Source: Streptomyces sp. NBC_00572 (GTDB lineage Bacteria; Actinomycetota; Actinomycetes; Streptomycetales; Streptomycetaceae). From it: a stretch of DNA of 64,000 bases. The notes under the pieces were generated by a model. That model saw nothing but the letters and a program-made list of their open reading frames with translations. It was not told the DNA's origin and searched no databases. The DNA is taken from NCBI RefSeq assembly GCF_026341815.1, contig NZ_JAPENX010000002.1:558001-622000 (forward strand). Reading direction: 5' to 3'. How positions within the stretch are numbered: the first letter of the stretch is position 1; each line of letters begins with the position of its first letter. A program made the position numbers and the translations under genes. Of this stretch, positions 34,308-41,922 are shown in pieces.

Positions 34308-36749
34308 ATGCCATCTCCCTGGCGTCGCCGCACATTCCTCCATGCCGCCGGTGGGGGCGCACTCGCCCTCGGACTCACGGGGACGCTCGCGCACCCGTCC
34401 GGCGCCTCCGAAGTCCCCGGTGCCGAAGGGACGTTCACCTCGGCGTCCGACGCGGAGTTCGACGCGCTGCGCGGCACATGGCGCGACCTCATCCTCGGTA
34501 CGGGCTTCAGCCCGACCGCGGAGCCGTACCGGACCATCCTCAGCGGCCTCGGCACGACCGCGGCCGGCTACCGGGCGACCATGGCCCCGGCGAGCGGTTC
34601 ACTCTGGCCCGGCCGCTCCTGGGCCGACCCGGAGCCGGACCTCGACGCGGAGTCCTACGCCTTCTCGGCCACCATGAACGACAGCTACAACCGGCTGCGC
34701 ACCATGGCCGAGGCGTACTCCCAGCCCGGCACCGGACTGACCGGGGACGCCGGACTGCGTGACGCCGTCCTCACCGGACTCGACCACCTCCACTCCGAGG
34801 TCTACAACGAGAACACGACGCGGTACGGCAACTGGTACAACTGGCAGATCGGCGCTCCGCAGGCGCTCATGGACACCTGCGTGCTGATGTACGACCACCT
34901 GTCGGCGACGCAGATCGCCGCCTACTGCCGGGCCGTGGACGCGTTCGTGCCGGATTCGGTCTTCGCCTCCTACACCGGGACCAGTACCGGCGCCAATCGG
35001 GTCGACCTGTGCCGCGGAGTCATCCTGCGCGGAATCGTCGGCAAGGACACGGGCAAGATCACGCTGGCGTCCCGGGCGCTGGCCCCGGTGTTCCCGTACG
35101 TCACCTCCGGAGACGGCTTCTACGACGACGGATCGTTCGTCCAGCACCGCAACGTCCCCTACATCGGCGGCTACGGCGCGGTGCTGCACGACGGTGTGGG
35201 CCGACTGCTGGCCCTGCTGCGCGGGTCGAGCTGGGAGGTGAAGGACACCGGTACCCAGCTCTTCCTCGACACGATCGAGAAGGCCGTCGCACCGTTCATC
35301 TACAACGGCCTGATCATGGACAACGTCAGCAGCCGGGGCATCAGCCGCATCGGCACCAACGAACACCAGCGCGCCCACGGCCTCATGGCGACCATCCTGC
35401 TGGTCGGCCAGGGGGCGAGCCCCGAGGAGAACGCCCGCTGGCGGGCGATGGTCAAGGGCTGGCTGCAGCGCGACTACTACTACCCCGCGCTCAAGAACCC
35501 GGGCCTCAGCCTGATCAGGGCATCGCTCCTGCAGGCGCTGCGGGACGACACCGCCGTGAAGGCCGCCCCCGAGCCCGTCGAGCACCGGCTGTTCCCCAAC
35601 ATGGCACGAGCCACCCACCGCCGTCGCGACTGGGCGGCCTCCCTCTCCATGGCCTCGAACCGCATCGCCCACTACGAGTTCGGTAACGGCGAGCATGCCC
35701 GCGGCTATCACACGGGCGCCGGCTGGCTCTCCTGGTGGGGCAGCGACTTCGGCCTGGAGCAGTACTCGGACGCCTACTGGCCCACCGTCGACCCGTACCG
35801 CCTGCCCGGCATCACCGCATCACGCAAGCCCCTCGCCGACGGCGAGGGCGGCAACTGGGGACAGCCCATGCCGGACGCCGCCTGGGTCGGCGGCAGCACC
35901 GACGGCGAATACGCCGCCGTCGGCCAGCACCTCAAGGGCCTGTCCAGCACCATGAGCGCCAAGAAGTCCTGGTTCTGCCTCGACGACTCCATCGTCTGCC
36001 TGGGCGCCGGCATCACCTCCACGGACGGCCACGCCGTCGAGACGACCGTCGACAACCGCGCCCTCGGCGCCGCCGGCGCCCCGGTACTCACCGTCGACGG
36101 CCGCCCGCAGCCGGTGACACAGGGCTGGACGGCCACCTTCGAAGACGCCGAATGGGCCCACATCGCCGGTCAGGCGGGCTACGTCTTCCCCGGCGGCGCA
36201 CGGCTCGCCGCGGTACGCGAGGAGCGCACCGGCTCCTGGCGGGACATCAACACCGGCGGCTCCCCCGACCCGATCACCCGCCGCTATCTGACCCTCTTCA
36301 CCGACCACGGCATCGACCCGACCGACGGCGACTACGCCTACGTCCTGCTGCCGGGAGCGAGCGCCGGTACGACCGCGCACCGCGCCCACGACCGGGGATG
36401 GCTGCGGATCCTCGCCAACACCGGCGCCCAGCAGGGCGTCCGCGTCCCGAGGCTGGGCCTCACCGCGGTGAACTTCTGGGCCGCGGGCACCGTCGACCGT
36501 CTCCGGGCGAGCGCCCCCGCCTCCGTCCTCGTACGGGAGCACCGCAACGGCACGGCGACCGTCGTCGTCTCGGACCCCGCGCGGCAGGCCACCTCCCTGG
36601 ACATCGACTGGAACCGCAGGGTGGGCAAGGTGCTCTCCAAGCCCGCCACGGTCACCGCCGCGACCACCGGCCCCTCGCTGAAGCTCACCTTCGGCGACCT
36701 CACCGGCCAGGCAGGCGCACCCCAGAGGGTCACGGTCCGCCTCGGCTGA
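34308..36749 (+). CDS. Tat-exported polysaccharide lyase family 8
   Basis: The 813-residue protein opens with a twin-arginine signal (RRRTFLHAAGGGALALGL). The N-terminal (alpha/alpha) toroid has NWYNWQIGAPQ (~175) and the catalytic triad N230 (TGANRVD), H280 (FVQHRNVPY) and Y289 (GGYGAVL). The spacings of 50 and 9 residues equal those of characterised hyaluronate/chondroitin AC lyases. The beta-sandwich follows (YWPTVDPYRLPGIT at ~505). It cleaves uronic-acid-containing chains such as hyaluronan, chondroitin or xanthan by beta-elimination outside the cell. The substrate is not resolved. Confidence 0.92.
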   Translation: MPSPWRRRTFLHAAGGGALALGLTGTLAHPSGASEVPGAEGTFTSASDAEFDALRGTWRDLILGTGFSPTAEPYRTILSGLGTTAAGYRATMAPASGSLWPGRSWADPEPDLDAESYAFSATMNDSYNRLRTMAEAYSQPGTGLTGDAGLRDAVLTGLDHLHSEVYNENTTRYGNWYNWQIGAPQALMDTCVLMYDHLSATQIAAYCRAVDAFVPDSVFASYTGTSTGANRVDLCRGVILRGIVGKDTGKITLASRALAPVFPYVTSGDGFYDDGSFVQHRNVPYIGGYGAVLHDGVGRLLALLRGSSWEVKDTGTQLFLDTIEKAVAPFIYNGLIMDNVSSRGISRIGTNEHQRAHGLMATILLVGQGASPEENARWRAMVKGWLQRDYYYPALKNPGLSLIRASLLQALRDDTAVKAAPEPVEHRLFPNMARATHRRRDWAASLSMASNRIAHYEFGNGEHARGYHTGAGWLSWWGSDFGLEQYSDAYWPTVDPYRLPGITASRKPLADGEGGNWGQPMPDAAWVGGSTDGEYAAVGQHLKGLSSTMSAKKSWFCLDDSIVCLGAGITSTDGHAVETTVDNRALGAAGAPVLTVDGRPQPVTQGWTATFEDAEWAHIAGQAGYVFPGGARLAAVREERTGSWRDINTGGSPDPITRRYLTLFTDHGIDPTDGDYAYVLLPGASAGTTAHRAHDRGWLRILANTGAQQGVRVPRLGLTAVNFWAAGTVDRLRASAPASVLVREHRNGTATVVVSDPARQATSLDIDWNRRVGKVLSKPATVTAATTGPSLKLTFGDLTGQAGAPQRVTVRLG

Positions 36750-37000
36750 TGCCCGGGCCGGAGGTGGGCCTCCGCGGCTCGTCGTTCACGGGGGGGGGGG
36801 ACGATGGGGCGAGGTGTTGGCAGGACCTCCTGACAGAGGCGGCGTCTGTCAGTTGCCTGTGTCCGTCATTCCGGTCTGTTGTTGAGATTTCGAGCACGAG
36901 GGAGGGGCGGTCGTGGGGCGCCTCGTACCTGCCGTGACCTGGGCCCCGGACACGGCCAAGCCGCGCGCGAGTGCCGGTCTCGTCGTCAACCTCCGTGACG
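36750..37000. other. Intergenic stretch with an 11-G tract and a hairpin
   Basis: There is no gene here. It holds a run of eleven G at 36790-36800, then a strong hairpin at 36830-36852. The rest shows no start, frame or motif I can support. Confidence 0.6.
36830..36852. terminator. Hairpin downstream of the PL8 lyase gene
   Basis: CTGACAGA-N7-TCTGTCAG is a perfect 8-bp stem with a GGCGGCG loop, followed by TTG. It is placed 80 bp after the PL8 stop and is probably its terminator. Confidence 0.55.
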
Positions 37001-37101
37001 ACGTGGGGGTTTGCGACACCCAGGGCGCCCCTCGGCGTTCTGCCCGCAGGCGGCGAGGGCCAGGGCGCCGGTCAGGACGGCTCGCGGTTGTGCATGGTCA
37101 T
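37000..37101 (-). pseudogene. Frameshifted 5' remnant of a lipoprotein gene
   Basis: An ATG at 37101 overlaps the TGA of the U32 gene (TGATG) but opens only nine codons (MTMHNREPS). Inserting one base after the CGC codon restores MTMHNRRAVLTGALALAACG followed by QNAEG, a textbook lipoprotein signal with an LAAC lipobox. After about 25 codons similarity ends in sequence without coding sense, so the body of the protein is gone. This looks like the start of a substrate-binding lipoprotein that lost one base and most of its length, perhaps together with the rest of an ABC operon. Confidence 0.65.
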
Positions 37102-38135
37102 CAGTCCTCGTTCTTCTCGTCGTTGAGATCGAAGCGATTCAGGAACCCCGGCAGCCGGGAACCGAGCGGCGCCATCGCGCCGTCCGCGCCGTGCCGGGCG
37201 AGCAGGTCCAGGGCGAGACGGCCGCGCCGCACCCGCTCCCGGACGGTGTCCAGGGCGAGCGTCCGCAGATGGGACCCGTAGGGGTAGATCCCGGGCGCGT
37301 TGGACAGGCCGAACTTCAGATAGAGCGGTGCGCCGCGCCGAATCAGCTCGGCGACCTCGTACATCCGCACGTAGCCGCCGAGGTCGTCGGGGGCCTCGAT
37401 GTACATGTCCATGGGGGCGGCGGAGACCCGCCGGATGCCGGTGAGGTGATCGAGCGTCAGGTCGCTGGGCACGTTGATCGAGTCGGCGCCGAGCCGTTCG
37501 TACACCGCGTACGAGGCCGGGTTGACCGGGCCGATCAGCGCGGAGACCTTGAGCGTGGTGTCGGCCGGGACGATGCCCATGAGGCGCGCCCGGTGCAGCG
37601 CCCACAGCACGCCCTCGTCGGCGACGAGCAGGCACTTCACACCCAGCTCGGTGGCCCGGACGGCGTCCTCGACGCACCCCGCGACGGCGTCGTGGCCACG
37701 CGCACGCGGTCCGGCTCCTCGCGAGTCGGTGCGCACCGAGCCGCCGATGTCCCAGGTGCCGCGCGGACCGGTGAAGAGACAGAGCTCGACGGCGCGTTCG
37801 GTGGTCTCGGCGACCATTTCGGTGATCTCGGCATCGGTGAGCATCCACACGCCGCTGCCCTGGCTGATCCGATGCACCGGCACGTCGAGCCGCTCGGCCT
37901 CCGCCAGGACCACGGCCAGCGCCTCGGGGCCCTCGCAGGACGGAATCTCGGTACGCCAGCGGCCGCCCCCGGGGAAGGTGTGCGGCGAGGCGTCGGCGGG
38001 GGAGAAGGCCGGGGCGCCGAGGCCCAGCGCGGCGAGCACGTGCTCGCCGGGGCGGCGGGGGGTCGGGGAGTAAGCGTCGGTCACAGACAGTCCTTCGCGT
38101 TCGAGATATCGGACATTGTTCGAAGTGATGGACAC
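37101..38135 (-). CDS. Peptidase U32-like protein
   Basis: From GTG 38135 (GAGGAAGG upstream) the protein has 344 residues; a second GTG at 38084 with AAGGA would give 327. It has U32-type segments: AELGVKCLLVADEGVLWALHRA, LKVSALIGPVNPASYAVYERLGADSINVPSDLTLD, MYEVAELIRRGAPLYLKFGLSN. The last is a barrel strand region also seen in RlhA/YegQ-type U32 proteins, although the classical Cys cluster is not visible. The role is unknown. The gene was followed by a lipoprotein gene, now broken, and has two matched 25-bp sites upstream. Confidence 0.7.
   Translation of the reverse strand: MSITSNNVRYLEREGLSVTDAYSPTPRRPGEHVLAALGLGAPAFSPADASPHTFPGGGRWRTEIPSCEGPEALAVVLAEAERLDVPVHRISQGSGVWMLTDAEITEMVAETTERAVELCLFTGPRGTWDIGGSVRTDSRGAGPRARGHDAVAGCVEDAVRATELGVKCLLVADEGVLWALHRARLMGIVPADTTLKVSALIGPVNPASYAVYERLGADSINVPSDLTLDHLTGIRRVSAAPMDMYIEAPDDLGGYVRMYEVAELIRRGAPLYLKFGLSNAPGIYPYGSHLRTLALDTVRERVRRGRLALDLLARHGADGAMAPLGSRLPGFLNRFDLNDEKNED
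38100..38124. promoter_or_regulatory. 25-bp site B near the U32 gene start
   Basis: This site starts TTCGAGATATCG, ends TTCGAA and has the same length and conserved positions as the site at 38342-38366. It lies at the 5' end of the U32 gene: inside it if translation begins at 38135, or in the leader if it begins at 38084. Confidence 0.5.
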
Positions 38136-38341
38136 GGACCTTCCTCGGTCAGGGCGCCGGGGTGGGCCCACGGGATGGGCCGGGGCACCGGGGGGGCCCA
38201 CGGGATACGGGATGAGGCGGGGCGGCCGCCCGGCCTCCGGATCGGTCGCCCGCGGCCTACGGCCCCAGCGGTGCCTCGGGTTCGCCGACGACATGCGTGC
38301 TGATTCCCGCGATCCGCACAGCGGTTGCCCCTTGCCGCTCG

Positions 38342-38366
38342 TTCGATATTTCGTCATGCATTCGAA
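38342..38366. promoter_or_regulatory. 25-bp site A upstream of the U32 gene
   Basis: This site starts TTCGATATTTCG and ends TTCGAA. It overlaps an inverted repeat ATTTCG-N9-CGAAAT (38348-38368). On the minus strand a promoter-like TTGTGT / TACTGT pair lies just upstream, so the site would cover the transcription start. It is the first of two matched sites 242 bp apart. Confidence 0.5.
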
Positions 38367-38585
38367 ATTCTGGCGCGACAGTAGGGAGACCACACAAGGG
38401 GCGTCAAGAGGCCGGACCACCCGCGCGTGCAGGCGGTGTCACGGGGCGAAGGCCTCCGTGTCGACCGTGACGGTCCGCGGAGCGCGGTCTCCGTCGTCGC
38501 CCAGGCGGGCTGATGCTCGATCTGCGGCAGACGACCGTGGACGGCGCGGTCGACCAGACGCGCAGATCGGTCGATAATGGACCTT

Positions 38586-38843
38586 ATGTCCCAGAAAACC
38601 ACAAGGAAGCCGCATGAACCGTCGACCTTGACAGTCAAGGGGCGGGATATGCGCGTGCGCACCATCGGTTTCGTGGTTCTCGCCGCCCTGGCCATCTGGT
38701 TCATCGCGGCCAATACCGGTTCGGTCACCGTCAGACTGTGGATCCCGACGGTCACGCTTCCGCTCTGGATCGTCCTCACCGTCACCCTCCTCGTGGGCGT
38801 CGTCCTCGGCCTGCTCATCGCCCGGCGCCGCGCACAACGGTGA
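38586..38843 (+). CDS. LapA/DUF1049-type two-helix membrane protein
   Basis: An 85-residue protein with a ~25-residue cytoplasmic N-terminus and two membrane helices (VRTIGFVVLAALAIWFIAAN and TLPLWIVLTVTLLVGVVLGLL) ending in RRRAQR. The NTGSVTVRLWIPTV loop between the helices is typical of LapA-domain proteins. Starts at 38577, 38586 or an internal ATG at 38649 (AGGGG upstream) are possible. Function in actinobacteria is unknown. Confidence 0.75.
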   Translation: MSQKTTRKPHEPSTLTVKGRDMRVRTIGFVVLAALAIWFIAANTGSVTVRLWIPTVTLPLWIVLTVTLLVGVVLGLLIARRRAQR

Positions 38844-38935
38844 GGCGGTGCGGTCGACGAGATCGCGGACGCCCTGTTCACGGTCCGGCATGCGGTCAGA
38901 GGTGTGCAGTCCTCGTTCGCGCGCCTAAGGTAGCG

Positions 38936-39131
38936 GTGCAGCTGGTTCGCCCCGTCCGCCAGGCGGGAGGCGTCGCAAGAGGGAACCCGGTGGGAATCCG
39001 GGACTGCCCCGCAGCGGTGAGCGGGAACGACCGCCGTCATACGCACTGGGACCGGACAACGGTCCTGGGAAGCGACGGCCAGTAGGTGTCCTCCACGAGG
39101 AGGGCGTGCCCGTGAGTCCGAAGACCTGCCC
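38936..39131 (+). ncRNA. Cobalamin (B12) riboswitch
   Basis: The sequence shows the conserved blocks of a cobalamin aptamer in order: AGAGGGAA and CCGGTGGGAATCCGGGACTG (from about 38978), CCCCGCAGCGGTGAGCGGG, GGGAAGCGACGGCCAGTAGG and the B12 box GCCCGTGAGTCCGAAGACCT (to about 39128). It is on the same strand as metE and 180 bp before it, so adenosylcobalamin or methylcobalamin should switch off the B12-independent enzyme. TAAGGT at 38926-38931 may be the -10. Confidence 0.93.
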
Positions 39132-39311
39132 GTTGCCCGCGCGTGGACGATTCCCGTGCGGCTTTCTCGGTGACCTCGTGGGCGGGTCGGCGTACACAGC
39201 GAGCGGCACGTGCGGGACCCTCCGCGACGTGGGCCGCCCGTTCTGCCGTCTCCTTCGCGTCCGCGTTCCGTCGCCGGGATGTTCTGGACACATCTCGCGA
39301 AGGAGAGTTCC

Positions 39312-41642
39312 GTGACACCGAAGCCCGCAGCCGCGGCAGCACGAGCCACCGTGTACGGGTACCCCCGCCAGGGGCAGAACCGCGAACTGAAGAAGGCCGT
39401 CGAGGGCTACTGGAAGGGCCGCGTCACCGCTGACGCCCTTCGGCGGACCGCGGCCGACCTGCGCCGATCGAACTGGCAGCGGCTGGCCGAGGCCGGCATC
39501 CACGAAGTACCGACCGGCGACTTCTCGTACTACGACCACGTCCTGGACACCAGCGTCATGGTCGGCGCCGTCCCCGCTCGCCACCGCGCCGCCGTCGAGG
39601 CGGACGCCCTCGACGGGTACTTCGCGATGGCCCGCGGCACCCAGGACATCGCCCCGCTAGAGATGACCAAGTGGTTCGACACCAACTACCACTACCTGGT
39701 CCCCGAGCTCGGCCCCGACACCGTCTTCACCGCCGACTCCGCCAAGCAGGTCGCCGAGCTGAAGGAGGCCCTCACCCTCGGGCACGCCGCCCGACCGGTC
39801 CTCGTCGGCCCCCTCACGTACCTCCTGCTCGCCAAGCCCGCCCCCGGCGTGGCCGGGGACTTCGAGCCGCTGACCCTCCTCGACCGGCTGCTGCCGGTGT
39901 ACGCCCAGGTGCTCGCCGAACTCCGCGCGGCCGGCGCCGAGTGGGTGCAACTGGACGAGCCCGCCCTGGTCCAGGACCGTACCCCGGCCGAACTGAACGC
40001 CGCCGCCCGCGCCTACCGCGACCTGGGCGGTGCCACCGACCGGCCCAGGCTGCTCGTCGCCTCGTACTTCGACCGGCTCGGCGACGCCCTCCCGGTACTC
40101 GCCGCAGCCCCCGTCGAAGGTCTCGCCCTCGACTTCACCGGGGCCGCCGCCGCGAACCTCGACGACCTCGCCGCGGTCGGCGGGCTGCCCGGCAAGCGCC
40201 TGGTCGCGGGCGTGGTCAACGGCCGCAACATCTGGATCGACGACTACCAGAAGTCCCTCGCCACTCTCGGCACCCTGCTCGGCTTCGCCGACCGGGTCGA
40301 CGTCGCCGCCTCCTGCTCGCTGCTCCACGTGCCGCTGGACGCGACCGCCGAACGGGACGTCGACCCGCAGATCCGTCGCTGGCTGTCCTTCGCCCGCCAG
40401 AAGGCCACCGAGGTCTCCACCCTCGCCCGTGGACTCGCCCAGGGCACCGGCGTGATCACCGCCGAGCTGGCCGCCAACCGCGCCGCCCTCGCCTCCCGAG
40501 CCGGCTCCGCCCTCACCCGCGACCCCGCGGTCCGCGCCCGTACCGCGGCCGTCACCGACGCGGACGGTCGGCGTTCCCAGCCGTACGCGGTGCGGGCCAC
40601 TGCCCAGCGCGCCCTCCTGGGGCTTCCCGTGCTGCCGACCACCACCATCGGCTCGTTCCCGCAGACCGAGGAGCTCCGCGTGGCCCGCGCCGACCTCCGC
40701 GCCGGCCGGATCGACGCCGCCGCGTACGAGGAGCGGATCAAGGACGAGATCCGTGATGTCCTCACCTTCCAGGAGAAGACCGGCGTCGACGTGCTCGTGC
40801 ACGGCGAACCCGAACGCAACGACATGGTGCAGTACTTCGCCGAGCAGCTCACCGGCTATCTGGCCACCCAGCACGGCTGGGTCCAGTCGTACGGCACCCG
40901 CTACGTCCGGCCCCCGGTCCTGGCCGGGGACATCTCCCGCCCCGAACCGATGACCGTGCGATGGACGACGTACGCCCGGTCGCAGACCTCGAAGCCCGTC
41001 AAGGGCATGCTGACCGGCCCGGTGACCATGCTCGCCTGGTCCTTCGTACGCGACGACCAGCCGCTCGGGGAGACCGCCCGGCAGGTGGCACTCGCCCTGC
41101 GTGACGAGGTCAACGACCTTGAGGTGGCGGGCACATCGGTCATCCAGGTCGACGAACCGGCCCTGCGCGAGACCCTCCCGCTGCGCGCCGCCGACCATGC
41201 CGGCTACCTGGCCTGGGCGACCGAGTCCTTCCGCCTCACCACCAGCGGCGTGCGGCCGGACACCCAGATCCACACCCACATGTGCTACGCCGAGTTCGGC
41301 GACATCGTCCAGGCCATCGACGACCTCGACGCCGACGTCATCAGCCTGGAGGCAGCCCGCTCCCACATGCAGGTCGCCGACGAACTCGCCGAGCACGGAT
41401 ACCCGCGCGAGGCCGGACCCGGCGTCTGGGACATCCACTCCCCGCGCGTCCCCAGCACCGAGGAAGCGGCCGCCCTCCTCCGCAAGGGACTCGAAGCCAT
41501 CCCCGCCGAGCGCCTGTGGGTCAACCCCGACTGCGGCCTGAAGACCCGAGGTTGGCCCGAGACCAGGGCCTCGCTCGAAAACCTCGTCGCCGCCGCCCGT
41601 GAAGTCCGCGCGGACCTGGCCGAGGCCGACGGACCCGCCTGA
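39312..41642 (+). CDS. metE: Cobalamin-independent methionine synthase
   Basis: The GTG at 39312 has AAGGAGAG upstream; 776 residues, the normal MetE length. The N-terminal half is the duplicated barrel and the C-terminal half holds the zinc ligands H656 and C658 (HTHMCYAEFGD) and C741 (NPDCGLKTR). QVDEPALRE and LTGPVTMLAWSF line the homocysteine site. It transfers the methyl group of 5-methyltetrahydrofolate polyglutamate to homocysteine. It is controlled by the cobalamin riboswitch upstream and ends in a hairpin terminator. Confidence 0.96.
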   Translation: MTPKPAAAAARATVYGYPRQGQNRELKKAVEGYWKGRVTADALRRTAADLRRSNWQRLAEAGIHEVPTGDFSYYDHVLDTSVMVGAVPARHRAAVEADALDGYFAMARGTQDIAPLEMTKWFDTNYHYLVPELGPDTVFTADSAKQVAELKEALTLGHAARPVLVGPLTYLLLAKPAPGVAGDFEPLTLLDRLLPVYAQVLAELRAAGAEWVQLDEPALVQDRTPAELNAAARAYRDLGGATDRPRLLVASYFDRLGDALPVLAAAPVEGLALDFTGAAAANLDDLAAVGGLPGKRLVAGVVNGRNIWIDDYQKSLATLGTLLGFADRVDVAASCSLLHVPLDATAERDVDPQIRRWLSFARQKATEVSTLARGLAQGTGVITAELAANRAALASRAGSALTRDPAVRARTAAVTDADGRRSQPYAVRATAQRALLGLPVLPTTTIGSFPQTEELRVARADLRAGRIDAAAYEERIKDEIRDVLTFQEKTGVDVLVHGEPERNDMVQYFAEQLTGYLATQHGWVQSYGTRYVRPPVLAGDISRPEPMTVRWTTYARSQTSKPVKGMLTGPVTMLAWSFVRDDQPLGETARQVALALRDEVNDLEVAGTSVIQVDEPALRETLPLRAADHAGYLAWATESFRLTTSGVRPDTQIHTHMCYAEFGDIVQAIDDLDADVISLEAARSHMQVADELAEHGYPREAGPGVWDIHSPRVPSTEEAAALLRKGLEAIPAERLWVNPDCGLKTRGWPETRASLENLVAAAREVRADLAEADGPA

Positions 41643-41652
41643 TCCCGCAGGT

Positions 41653-41683
41653 CCGGGTCGGGCGCCCCGCACGCCCGACCCGG
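41653..41683 (+). terminator. metE terminator hairpin
   Basis: CCGGGTCGGGCG and CGCCCGACCCGG are perfect 12-bp arms around a 7-base loop, 11 bp after the metE stop. Confidence 0.8.
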
Positions 41684-41922
41684 ATCGGGCACCCCCCGCC
41701 CCGCCCCGCCCCGGCCCCACGGCCACAGGTCGCGGACGCCCGGCCTTGTCGAGTTTCGGGCGCCGACCCGTTGTCGAATTCACGTCACCGGTGCTCCGCT
41801 CGACCCTGCCGGTCGACATACGGTAGGCGTGGCCCGCCCCCGCGCTGTACGCCGCAGCCGGCAGACGCGGCCGCAGTCCCGCCCCACGGCGAAGGAACCC
41901 TGACGCGACAGAGGAGTCCGTG

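Noticed and set aside
36900..37090. A plus-strand gene starting near 36913
   Set aside because: No sensible protein; the coding sense in this area is on the minus strand (lipoprotein remnant).
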